From Rhodoferax ferrireducens (GTDB taxonomy: Bacteria > Pseudomonadota > Gammaproteobacteria > Burkholderiales > Burkholderiaceae_C): a stretch of 64,000 nucleotides of DNA. The DNA lies in the NCBI RefSeq assembly GCF_003347515.1, contig NZ_QEII01000298.1:248001-312000 (forward strand), written 5' to 3'. A model generated the notes under the pieces. The model was given only the letters and a program-made list of their open reading frames with translations, did not search any database and was not told the origin of the DNA. The translations under genes were made by a program, and so were the position numbers. Of the stretch, positions 41,172 through 49,245 are shown in pieces. Position 1 is the first letter of the stretch. Each line of letters begins with the position of its first letter.

Positions 41172-41215
41172 TGTGACGTAGATCACAAGTTTGGGACTTC
41201 GGCGGCGGCGACAAT
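41172..41215 (+). promoter_or_regulatory. Crp-type site and class II-like promoter of the S-layer-like gene
   Basis: TGTGA at 41172-41176 and TCACA at 41183-41187 with a 6-base spacer form a perfect CRP consensus. A possible -10 (GACAAT, 41210-41215) puts transcription start near 41221, so the site centre is about -41.5, the class II position. The -35 is poor, as activator-dependent promoters usually are. The 5' leader would be about 88 bases, ending in CAGGAGTTTTTCA before the ATG. Confidence 0.65.
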
Positions 41216-41308
41216 CGCACCAGCCTAAAGTGCTGAAGAAGGTCTTATGCATCTGCATGTTGTTAATGCGCAAGACTTTCTAGATTATTTTCAACCAGGA
41301 GTTTTTCA

Positions 41309-44300
41309 ATGGCTTTGACCACAACACAGATCCAAAACGCGTACGTTGCCTTCTTCAATCGCCCTGCCGACGTGGCTGGCCTGAACTACTGGAGCACCTA
41401 CGCCGGCAACGCGGCTGATCTGCTGAACACCTTTGCCCTGTCTGCCGAGTACACCAACCTGTACACCGGTCAGAACAACACCCAGATGGTCAACACCATC
41501 TACATCAACCTGTTTGGCCACGCGCCAGATGTTCCCGGTCTGAACTACTGGGTTGGTCAGCTGAGTTCTGGCGCCCTGAAGATCGGCAACATTGCTGACG
41601 CCATCAACAAAGGTGCACTGACCACCGACGCAACCGCCGTTGCCAACAAGACGGCCGCCGCTGTTGCCTTCACCAACGCACTCGACACCACCCCTGAAAT
41701 CGTTGCTTACGCTGGTATCAACGCTACCGGTCTGGCTGCCGTCAAGACCTGGTTGGCTGGCGTAACGACTGACGCCACTCTGGCTACTGCGACTAGCGCC
41801 GCTGGCCTGACCGCGATTACCGCTACCGTGGTCGCTAACCCAGTGACTACTGGCGCTACCTTCACGCTCACTACTGGTGTGGATACATTGGCTGGCACTT
41901 CTGGCGATGACACCTTCATCGCTTCTGTTGTATTCGATGCCACCGAATTGGCCACAACCGCATCTACCTATACGGTCGCTGACGCGATTGCTGGTGGTGC
42001 TGGTACCGATGCTATTAACTTGGTGATCTCCGGTGTTCAAGATGCTGCCGTTGTTATCCCTGGAGCAAATATCACTGCTGTTGAGACATTGAATGTTCGC
42101 AACACCGTTGCTCAAATTGCAAGCCTCGATGCATCTACTGTTGCTGGTCTGACTGCATTCAATGCGGACCGCTCAATCGGTGAACTGACAGTGACTAATC
42201 TCGCCTCTGGCGCTTCTGCTGGAATGATTGGCAACGGTACTGTTGTTACTGGTGCATTGAATGCTGGCTACGTCGCTGCTGCTACTGCTGCTACATTGAA
42301 CCTTTCCGCTGGTGTCAATGGTGGTGCTGTGGTTCTGACTGGTACCGGCGTTCTGGCGACCACAATCAACTCCACTGGTGCAGCGAACACAATCGGTGCA
42401 GTGACCAATGCGGCTTCCGCTACCTCGCTGACTGTTAATGCGACATCCAACTTGACTACAGGCGCCATCGGAACAAACACCGCAGTTACAGCTTTGACGC
42501 TGAACGCAAATGGTGGTTCGATTACCACTGGCGCTATCACCGCTGGTGCTGCAACTACAGTGGCGATCACTGGTACAAGCGCAGTTACAACCAACCTCAA
42601 TGCAGTCGTTGCCCCAACAATTACTGTTGCTGGTTCTGGTGCAGTTGCTCTGGGTACTTTGAACAACTTGGCCGCTACAGTTACTAGCACTCAAACTGCT
42701 GGTAGCTTGACACTGGCAGCTGGTACTTTGGTAACAGCCAAAATCACTGGCGGTGCTGGTGCTGACGTGTTCACCACAGGTGCAGTTCTGACAACCGGCT
42801 TTATGGACGGCGGCGCAGGCACTGACACTTTGGATCTGGGCACGAACGTTGCACATGCGAACACATCGACATTGGCAGCTAAGTACACAAACTTCGAAAC
42901 ACTGCGTGTAAATGGCACCTTCGATGCATCGTTGATCACCGGCCTCACCGGCATTGAATTGAGCGGCGCAACTAATGCAGTTACCGGTTTGACTGCAGCG
43001 CAAGCAGCCAACGTAACGGCGCGTGCAGATATTGGCGCGACGACACTGGCACTGGCTACAGCCACTGGAACAGCTGACGTCCTGAACCTGAAGATGGGTG
43101 TTGGCACGACTACTTTGGCCACAACCAATGCCGGTGCTCTGACTGTCACAGGTTTTGAAACGCTGAATATCACAACGAATGCTGGCCCAACAGCCACAGT
43201 CGGCGCGAACAAAACAACGACTATTGCCTCACTCGTTGGTGCGACTCTGAATACGGTGAACTTGAACGGTACGGCTGTTGCGATTACCAATGCGGCTACG
43301 ACTGTGGCTACCACTTTCAACGCTTCTGCGCTGACGGGTGATGGTACTGTTGCAGGCTTCAATGGTCTGACACTGGGTGGGAACTTGGCCGTTGGCTCCA
43401 CCGTGACTGGTTCTGCCTTCATCGATGCGATCACACTGGGCACGGTTGGCTCCACTTACAACCTGGGCGCAGGTGCAGACACCATCACTGGTACGCTGGC
43501 TCAGTACCGGACTGCTACCACGTACAACACGATTGACGGTGGCGCCGGTATCGATACCGCAACGATCTCGAACGGTGCCAACACAGCAGTGACAATGGTT
43601 GATGATGATTTCAAAGCACTGACCAATGTCGAGAAAATCACTATTGCCACCTCAGGCACTGCGGCTCAGTCGATCACCACAGGCGGTTGGTTTGAAGCGA
43701 ATTTCAAGGTCGGTGGCGCAACGCTGACAACGACATCGACCACGGGTAATATCGTTGTCACCGAAGGCTCGTTCTCTGGCACCAATGCTGTGACAGCGAC
43801 TACTTCAACAGGTACTATCACAATCGACGGTGGTACAGGCAACACGACCATCACGGCAACCAGCGTTGGTACTGCCGCAGCGGAAGGCCGCACGACTATC
43901 ACCACACTGGGTGGCAACGATACCGTGACCATTACAACGGCAGCTGCAACAACATTGAACGTGATTTCGACAGGGGCAGGAAATGACACTATTGTGGCAA
44001 GTCTGAGCACGGACACAATCACTGGCGGTACAGGTACTGACACGATGACTGGTGGCGGCGCAAATGACACCTTCGCTTTTGGCACCAATGGCTCCATCGC
44101 TGGTACTTCTTTGGACGTGATTACGGACTACTCCGTTACAGCTGATATTTTGACTTTCGGTGCAGCTACGACAATGGCTGTTAACGACGTGACCGCACTG
44201 GTTGCTGGTTCGAACGTGAACACCACGGGCGGTCTGGTTACTTTCGCAACTGCGGACACTACCTACGCACTGAAGGTTGCAGCTATTCAGGCTGATGCGC

Positions 44301-44461
44301 AGTTGGACACAGCTGGTTATGTTGCCGTCTTCAATGATGGTGGCAATGCCTACGTGTACTACGCAGGTGCTGCTGTCGGCAATGCTGATGACCAAATCAT
44401 CCAATTGACCGGTGTTACTGCGGGTTCTATCGCTGGTGGTGCGACTACTATCGTTTCCTAA
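41309..44461 (+). CDS. Large DUF4214 S-layer/RTX-like surface protein, type I secretion substrate
   Basis: The 1050-residue protein is Ala/Thr/Gly/Asn-rich, acidic, has no Cys and only about a dozen Lys. Residues 1-110 hold two DUF4214 repeats (AYVAFFNRPADVAGLNYWST, IYINLFGHAPDVPGLNYWVG). A long low-complexity beta region follows, with RTX-like calcium motifs toward the end (GGAGTDTLDLG, STGAGNDTIVAS, GGTGTDTMTGGGANDTFAFG). There is no N-terminal signal peptide and the C-terminus is hydrophobic (SIAGGATTIVS), the usual sign for type I export, for which an operon lies 10 kb away. T-rich codon use differs from its neighbours. CAGGAG lies before the ATG. It could be an S-layer or adhesin. Confidence 0.85.
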   Translation: MALTTTQIQNAYVAFFNRPADVAGLNYWSTYAGNAADLLNTFALSAEYTNLYTGQNNTQMVNTIYINLFGHAPDVPGLNYWVGQLSSGALKIGNIADAINKGALTTDATAVANKTAAAVAFTNALDTTPEIVAYAGINATGLAAVKTWLAGVTTDATLATATSAAGLTAITATVVANPVTTGATFTLTTGVDTLAGTSGDDTFIASVVFDATELATTASTYTVADAIAGGAGTDAINLVISGVQDAAVVIPGANITAVETLNVRNTVAQIASLDASTVAGLTAFNADRSIGELTVTNLASGASAGMIGNGTVVTGALNAGYVAAATAATLNLSAGVNGGAVVLTGTGVLATTINSTGAANTIGAVTNAASATSLTVNATSNLTTGAIGTNTAVTALTLNANGGSITTGAITAGAATTVAITGTSAVTTNLNAVVAPTITVAGSGAVALGTLNNLAATVTSTQTAGSLTLAAGTLVTAKITGGAGADVFTTGAVLTTGFMDGGAGTDTLDLGTNVAHANTSTLAAKYTNFETLRVNGTFDASLITGLTGIELSGATNAVTGLTAAQAANVTARADIGATTLALATATGTADVLNLKMGVGTTTLATTNAGALTVTGFETLNITTNAGPTATVGANKTTTIASLVGATLNTVNLNGTAVAITNAATTVATTFNASALTGDGTVAGFNGLTLGGNLAVGSTVTGSAFIDAITLGTVGSTYNLGAGADTITGTLAQYRTATTYNTIDGGAGIDTATISNGANTAVTMVDDDFKALTNVEKITIATSGTAAQSITTGGWFEANFKVGGATLTTTSTTGNIVVTEGSFSGTNAVTATTSTGTITIDGGTGNTTITATSVGTAAAEGRTTITTLGGNDTVTITTAAATTLNVISTGAGNDTIVASLSTDTITGGTGTDTMTGGGANDTFAFGTNGSIAGTSLDVITDYSVTADILTFGAATTMAVNDVTALVAGSNVNTTGGLVTFATADTTYALKVAAIQADAQLDTAGYVAVFNDGGNAYVYYAGAAVGNADDQIIQLTGVTAGSIAGGATTIVS

Positions 44462-44519
44462 TCTCCCCCCGGAGATGCATCCCTCGCTTCGGCAAGGGGT
44501 GTAGATGAAAACCTCTGAA

Positions 44520-44552
44520 AACCCCGCTGCTCACAAGGCAGTGGGGTTTTTT
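44520..44552 (+). terminator. Rho-independent terminator after the S-layer-like gene
   Basis: CCCCGCTGC, loop TCACAAG, GCAGTGGGG, then TTTTTT. A GC-rich nine-base-pair stem with one mismatch (G-T) and six U. A near copy follows the methyltransferase gene at 46160-46192. Confidence 0.85.
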
Positions 44553-44593
44553 CTGAGCGCGCCTTGCAAAGGTGTGCTCAGAAAAAACCCCAC
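44541..44593 (+). other. 18-bp inverted repeat overlapping the terminator
   Basis: GTGGGGTTTTTTCTGAGC (44541-44558) and its exact reverse complement (44576-44593) are separated by 17 bases. The left arm shares the GTGGGG strand and U-tract with the terminator at 44520-44552, so the two hairpins exclude each other. The right arm ends 7 bases before the AGAGGA ribosome-binding site of the methyltransferase gene. Confidence 0.7.
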
Positions 44594-44612
44594 AAACTAA
44601 AGAGGACGAACT

Positions 44613-46148
44613 ATGAGCGATTGGACCGCCGGCTACGTTGCCGACATTGGCTACACCTACGGCTACTACCAAGAGCTGAACCCGCTCCGGGCAAAGTTGG
44701 CCTTCTTGAATGCCGGTCTGGTACCCCCCGAAAACGGTAGCCACTGCGAACTTGGCTACGGTCAAGGCATGAGTGCCAATATCCACGCGGCCGCATCCGG
44801 CAGTGCGTGGCACGCCACCGACTTCAACCCAGCCCAAGCAGGCTTTGCTCAATCCCTGGCACGGGCATCTGGTGCCAGCGCTCACCTTACCGATGAAGCC
44901 TTTGCTGATTTTTGCACCCGAGCCGACTTGCCGGACTTTGACAGCATCGGCCTGCATGGTATCTGGAGCTGGATTTCGGACGAGAACCGTGCCGTCATTG
45001 TTGATTTCATTCGCCGCAAGCTCAAAGTCGGCGGCGTGCTCTACATCAGCTACAACACCCAGCCGGGTTGGGCGGCCATGACACCCATGCGGGATTTGTT
45101 GACCGAACACTCCGAGGTGATGGGTGTAGCGGGCCAAGGCATCGTTCACCGCATTGATAGCGCAATAGAGTTTGCCGACAAGCTGTTTGCCACCAATCCG
45201 GGCTATGTCAAAGCCAACCCGACGGTGGTGGAGCGGCTCAAGGGCATCAACGCCCACAATCGCAACTACCTGGCCCACGAATACTTCAACCGCGACTGGT
45301 TGCCCATGCCCGTCTCGCGCATGGCACAGTGGCTGGCCCCGGCCAAAGTGGGTTATGCCTGTTCCGCCCATTACCTAGATCACATTGATGTAGTGAACCT
45401 GACAGCCGAACAACAGGCATTGCTGAAGGAAATTCCCGACGCCATGTTCCGCCAGACAGTGCGTGACTTCATAGTCAACCAGCAGTTCCGCAAAGACTAC
45501 TGGGTCAAGGGCGGGCGCAAGCTTAACCCGCTGGAACAAGCCGAAGCGTTTCGCGCTCAGAAAGTCATTCTGATGCAGGCCCGCGCGGATGTTTCCCTAA
45601 AAATAACGGGGTCCATTGGCGAGGCCACCATGCAAGAGGCGGTTTACAACCCCATTCTTGACGCTTTAGCCGACCAGAAGCCCAAGACACTGAGTCAGCT
45701 TGAGGTGCTAGTCAAAGACAAAGGCGTGACCTTTGTCCAGTTGACCCAAGCGATGATGATTCTTGCCGGTGCGGGCAGTCTGTCTGCGGTGCAAGACGAG
45801 GCGCTGATTCCCAAAGCCAAAAAATACACCGACAAGCTCAACGCCCATTTGATCAACCTCGCACGGGGCAGTGCAGACATCAGCTCCTTGGCAAGTCCCG
45901 TAACCGGGGGCGGTGTGACCATCAACCGATTCCAGCAGCTATTCCTGCTGGCTATCAGCCAAGGCAAAAAGCAACCCGCAGAGTGGGCGCAGTTCGTCTG
46001 GCAGATTCTTGCCGCGCAAGGTCAGAAGATTGTGAAAGAAGGAAAAACTCTGGAGACCGTTGAGGAGAACCTGGCCGAGCTGACACTGCAGACCAACATC
46101 TTCAATCAGAAGCAGTTGCCGGTGTTGAAAGCACTGCAGATTGCGTAA
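44613..46148 (+). CDS. Class I SAM methyltransferase with MethyTransf_Reg-type domain, possible protein methyltransferase
   Basis: A 511-residue protein. The SAM-binding loop is HCELGYGQGMSANIHAAA (about 48-65), followed by AWHATDFNPAQAGFAQSL and GIWSWISDENRAVIVDFIRR of the Rossmann fold. From about 215 comes the regulatory-domain segment NRDWLPMPVSRMAQWLAPAKVGYACSAHY (split motif), and the C-terminal ~170 residues are helical with winged-helix character. This arrangement matches the family that includes the rickettsial lysine methyltransferases acting on outer-membrane protein B. Directly downstream of an S-layer-like gene, a surface-protein target is plausible but unproven. Ribosome-binding site AGAGGA is good. 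Confidence 0.85.
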   Translation: MSDWTAGYVADIGYTYGYYQELNPLRAKLAFLNAGLVPPENGSHCELGYGQGMSANIHAAASGSAWHATDFNPAQAGFAQSLARASGASAHLTDEAFADFCTRADLPDFDSIGLHGIWSWISDENRAVIVDFIRRKLKVGGVLYISYNTQPGWAAMTPMRDLLTEHSEVMGVAGQGIVHRIDSAIEFADKLFATNPGYVKANPTVVERLKGINAHNRNYLAHEYFNRDWLPMPVSRMAQWLAPAKVGYACSAHYLDHIDVVNLTAEQQALLKEIPDAMFRQTVRDFIVNQQFRKDYWVKGGRKLNPLEQAEAFRAQKVILMQARADVSLKITGSIGEATMQEAVYNPILDALADQKPKTLSQLEVLVKDKGVTFVQLTQAMMILAGAGSLSAVQDEALIPKAKKYTDKLNAHLINLARGSADISSLASPVTGGGVTINRFQQLFLLAISQGKKQPAEWAQFVWQILAAQGQKIVKEGKTLETVEENLAELTLQTNIFNQKQLPVLKALQIA

Positions 46149-46159
46149 AAACCTCTCAA

Positions 46160-46192
46160 GACCCCACTGCCCACAAGGCAGTAGGGTTTTTC
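46160..46192 (+). terminator. Rho-independent terminator after the methyltransferase gene
   Basis: ACCCCACTGC, loop CCACAAG, GCAGTAGGGT, then TTTT. It is almost the same sequence as the terminator after the S-layer-like gene, which points to a duplicated or co-evolving gene-end cassette. Confidence 0.85.
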
Positions 46193-46209
46193 AATTAAAG
46201 GAATCCAAT

Positions 46210-46395
46210 ATGACCATCATCAAAATCGACGACAAAGACTACGACCTTGACACCCTGTCAGACGAAGCCAAAGCGCAACTGCAAAGCCTGCAATTTGTTG
46301 ATGCCGTGCTGCAAACCGCCCGCATGGCCTACAGCAAAGCCCTGCAAGCAGCCTTGCCGTCGCCATTCGCTGGTGACACTATGAAATTCAATTGA
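46210..46395 (+). CDS. DUF6447-like small protein, copy A (short form)
   Basis: A 61-residue protein that starts at the ATG at 46210 (AAAGGAATCCAAT upstream). It has the N-terminal MTIIKIDDKDYDLDTLSDEA, a helix with AQLQSLQFVDAVLQTARMAYSKALQ (split here), and the tail LPSPFAGDTMKFN. Compared with copy B at 47347-47562 it lacks ten residues after FVDA, an in-frame deletion inside the helix. It resembles the DUF6447 family from memory. No function is known; it lies between the methyltransferase and an orphan gene. Confidence 0.8.
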   Translation: MTIIKIDDKDYDLDTLSDEAKAQLQSLQFVDAVLQTARMAYSKALQAALPSPFAGDTMKFN

Positions 46396-46431
46396 GGGTA
46401 GGGTGGCCCAGCAAACCAAGCTCACTCTGTC

Positions 46432-47118
46432 ATGAATGCTTCAAGCGTTTTGCCTTTGCACGTTATACCTGCCGACAAGCTATTTAGAGTCTATGTGAAT
46501 GACGGCGGGACTCTGCATTTGGCACTGTGGTTCAAGTGCGCCAATAACGGTGATTTAGTGACAAAACCAATGGCCACGATAGGTGATGTGACCAAAGGCA
46601 GAGGTCGAATGAGCGATGGTAATTTTTTAATAACAAATGAACCCGAGCTGGTTAAGCTCACCGGCGCTGAGAAGCCTGACCACTTGCATTTCACCTACCA
46701 TCCCTCGATAAAAAAGACTACACCGATTCTCAGGGGGGCAAACGGTCAGTGCTATCCACCAAAGTTCAACCTATCGACTCTCAACACCTTGGAAGAAGTG
46801 GTTAGGCATCAATTGGCCACTCCCGAGTCATACCCAATCCAGAGCCCAAAACATGGAGATGCTGACCACAAATTCCACGCCGTACTCAACAACGCTTATG
46901 ACGGTAAGCATCAGCCAACCTTGACATTTTGGGTGGCGCCTATCGGTCGTACCAGTGCACACATTCCGGATGAGTTCATCTTGCCTGGCTGTTTCATCTA
47001 CGCGAAGATATCCCCAAAGAAACTAGCCATCGATATCCTGATACAGGCGAGGCTGTCACACTCTCAGTACACCAGTGAAGGAGACGTGCACATCATGGCG
47101 GCCCCAGTGTTTGACTGA
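46432..47118 (+). CDS. Hypothetical protein of 228 residues, no recognised family
   Basis: I do not recognise it. It starts MNASSVLPLHVIPADKLFRVY and looks like a soluble, beta-rich protein (LHLALWFKCANNGDLVTKP, HLHFTYHPSIKKTTPIL, PTLTFWVAPIGRTSAHIPDE) with no signal peptide or membrane segment and two Cys. Codon use is less GC-biased than the core genes, and the predicted start lacks a clear ribosome-binding site. Position between two DUF6447-like copies in the surface-protein region suggests an accessory gene. Confidence 0.65.
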   Translation: MNASSVLPLHVIPADKLFRVYVNDGGTLHLALWFKCANNGDLVTKPMATIGDVTKGRGRMSDGNFLITNEPELVKLTGAEKPDHLHFTYHPSIKKTTPILRGANGQCYPPKFNLSTLNTLEEVVRHQLATPESYPIQSPKHGDADHKFHAVLNNAYDGKHQPTLTFWVAPIGRTSAHIPDEFILPGCFIYAKISPKKLAIDILIQARLSHSQYTSEGDVHIMAAPVFD

Positions 47119-47262
47119 CACCCGTTGACGACATCCGACGGTTAGCCTTTCATCTCGTTCCGCCATCAAAATGGCGTCGAGCATAAACCACCGAGCGCCT
47201 AAAATTCCAAGGCAACGGGAAGAAGGTGGCCTGGCATGATTCTTATGCTGGATTATTTATAA

Positions 47263-47320
47263 GAAATAGGCCTCTAGCCCTTATGCTGCTTGCACTAGCA
47301 GCTATTAAATTCATATCAAA
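47263..47320 (+). repeat. Comamonadaceae small repeat upstream of DUF6447 copy B
   Basis: Plus strand reads AAATAGGCCTCTAGCCCTTA, a variable part with TGCTTGCACTAG, then CAGCTATTAAATTCATATC. The same element, followed by the same DUF6447 start region, recurs at 51473-51530. The rest of the gap 47119-47262 holds nothing I recognise. Confidence 0.8.
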
Positions 47321-47346
47321 CCATATTTACCAAAGCTGACCTTGCC

Positions 47347-47562
47347 ATGCCCAAAATCACCATCGACAACCAAGACTACGACCTCGACACGCTCTCGGAC
47401 GAAGCCAAAGCCCAACTGCAAAGCCTGCAATTTGTCGATGCCGAACTACAACGCCTCACCGCCCAGACTGCCGTGTTTCAAACCGCCCGCATCGCTTACA
47501 GCAAAGCCCTGCAACAGGCCCTGCCATCGCCCTTCACTGGCGACACCATGAAATTCAATTGA
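47347..47562 (+). CDS. DUF6447-like small protein, copy B (full length)
   Basis: A 71-residue protein with all parts of the family: MPKITIDNQDYDLDTLSDEA, an amphipathic helix AQLQSLQFVDAELQRLTAQT continuing to YSKALQQA, and the tail LPSPFTGDTMKFN. It is mostly helical with an acidic beta hairpin at the start. The last 25 bases of coding sequence and the first bases past the stop (TTGAGGGTA) are nearly identical to copy A. It lies just before the metalloprotease gene, so it might be an inhibitor, chaperone or adaptor; nothing proves this. Confidence 0.82.
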   Translation: MPKITIDNQDYDLDTLSDEAKAQLQSLQFVDAELQRLTAQTAVFQTARIAYSKALQQALPSPFTGDTMKFN

Positions 47563-47609
47563 GGGTACGCTTCGTCCTTCATGAGTATCGGCCCCTAACT
47601 AAGTAAGCA

Positions 47610-49232
47610 ATGCCATCAACAACAACTTCCAGCAGCACCAGCATCGTTGGTCAAACTTTCCTACGAAGCATCAATGCGCTGATTGAAGGCGACAAATGGG
47701 GTGGGGTAACCGGAACCGGGGTGAACCTGACCTATAGTTTTCCCTGGGCAAATTCAGGGAGCGCGATTTTTTCTGGAGCCTACGGATTTGGCAATTATTC
47801 GTACCTTAATGAACAGAATGCGAGTGCCCACTATGGCCTGAATGCGATCCAGCAAGTAGCGGCGCGCAGCGCCCTGGAATCATGGGCCAATGTCGCCAAC
47901 ATCACTTTTTCTGAAGTCGCAGAAAGTAGCTCGAATGTGGGCGACATCCGGTTTGGGTGGACTTCTGCCACCCAGGCTACAACTACCGGCCAATCAGCCT
48001 GGGGGTGGGGAAGCTATCCCAATTCGTATTGGCCCAGTGGTGGCGACATTTGGATCAGTACGATCGCATCCGGCACCCTCAATCAGAGTTGGTCAGCGGG
48101 TTCCTACAATTTTTTGGCCTTGGTACACGAGCTGGGTCATGCCCTGGGTTTGAAGCATTCATTTGAGGACGGCCAAGTTCTACCGACGGCTCAAGAGTCG
48201 AGCTTGTACACGGTCATGTCTTACACAGGTATTCCAAATAGTCTGTTTCGCCACACAACTGCTAACGCGGATGGAAGTTATTCATTTAGCTATTCCACCG
48301 TGAATCCCGACTCGCCAATGCTGTATGACGTGGCGGCAATGCAATACCTTTATGGCGCAAACATGTCGTACAAGACGGGCAATGATGTCTACACCTTCGA
48401 CCCCAATACGCCGTTTTACAGAACTCTTTGGGACGCTAGTGGCGTTGACACTATCTCAGTTGCCAATTTCAGCAAGGCTTGCATCATAGATTTGCAGCAA
48501 GGTCATTTTTCAAAGATTACTGTCGAGTCAGACCCCTTGCCACCCGCCTACACCGGCGGTGCAATGCCTAACTATGACGGCACGAACGCGCTCGCCATCG
48601 CCGTTGGGTGCGTGATTGAAAACGCAATTTGCGGCAGTGGTAACGACACGCTGATGGGCAACGAAGCAAACAATCGTCTGGATGGAGGCGCAGGCAAAGA
48701 CACCGTGACTTACGCGAATGCTCGTGCCAATTTCACAATTGCTGCAACTAGCGGTGTACCCGGCGGATTCACCATTACCAGCGTAGCCGGGGGCATTGAT
48801 CTACTGGCGAACGTAGAGTATGCGAAGTTTTCTGACAAAACGGTTTCTTTCGACATCAACGGCATTGCTGGACAAGCCTATCGCGTGTATCAAGCGGCAT
48901 TTGACCGTACACCAGACAACGGGGGGCTGAAATACTGGATCGGCATCATGGACAGTGGCAAGGGCCTCGACACAGTCGCCTCTGGTTTCATTAACAGCGC
49001 AGAGTTTCAGTCGCTTTATGGCAGTAATCCAACCCATCAACAGTTTGTGACCAAGTTGTACAGCAACGTGCTGCATCGCGCACCGGATCAAGGTGGCTAT
49101 GACTACTGGACGGGTTTGCTCGCCCACAACCAGATCAGCAAAGTTGTTGCGTTAGTGCAGTTCTCCGAGTCGCCGGAAAATCAGGCCGGTGTCATAGGCG
49201 TGATTCAAAACGGTATCGACCTCCTCAACTAA
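47610..49232 (+). CDS. Serralysin-type (M10) zinc metalloprotease with RTX and DUF4214 repeats
   Basis: A 540-residue secreted protease. The zinc motif is VHELGHALGLKHSFED (His173, Glu174, His177, His183) and the Met-turn is YTVMSYTG (Met203), the metzincin hallmarks. YDVAAMQYLYG is the usual serralysin continuation. Calcium-binding repeat remnants follow (GSGNDTLMGNEANNRLDGGA), then two DUF4214 repeats (AYRVYQAAFDRTPDNGGLKY, LYSNVLHRAPDQGGYDYWTG) of the same type as at the S-layer-like protein's N-terminus. No signal peptide, so type I secretion is expected. The shared DUF4214 suggests both proteins sit in one surface layer (inference). Confidence 0.92.
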   Translation: MPSTTTSSSTSIVGQTFLRSINALIEGDKWGGVTGTGVNLTYSFPWANSGSAIFSGAYGFGNYSYLNEQNASAHYGLNAIQQVAARSALESWANVANITFSEVAESSSNVGDIRFGWTSATQATTTGQSAWGWGSYPNSYWPSGGDIWISTIASGTLNQSWSAGSYNFLALVHELGHALGLKHSFEDGQVLPTAQESSLYTVMSYTGIPNSLFRHTTANADGSYSFSYSTVNPDSPMLYDVAAMQYLYGANMSYKTGNDVYTFDPNTPFYRTLWDASGVDTISVANFSKACIIDLQQGHFSKITVESDPLPPAYTGGAMPNYDGTNALAIAVGCVIENAICGSGNDTLMGNEANNRLDGGAGKDTVTYANARANFTIAATSGVPGGFTITSVAGGIDLLANVEYAKFSDKTVSFDINGIAGQAYRVYQAAFDRTPDNGGLKYWIGIMDSGKGLDTVASGFINSAEFQSLYGSNPTHQQFVTKLYSNVLHRAPDQGGYDYWTGLLAHNQISKVVALVQFSESPENQAGVIGVIQNGIDLLN

Positions 49233-49245
49233 GTCCCTCAAGATT

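Noticed and set aside
41306..44404. Several minus-strand open frames opposite the S-layer-like gene
   Set aside because: Their Ser/Cys/Val-rich or Ala/Val-rich composition is the reverse reading of Ala/Thr/Gly repeats; no ribosome-binding sites or family resemblance.
41309..44461. Calling the 1050-residue protein an RTX toxin
   Set aside because: Only a few degenerate GGxGxD-like motifs, no hydrophobic pore domain or acylation partner gene; DUF4214 plus beta-rich repeats fit a surface-layer or adhesin role.
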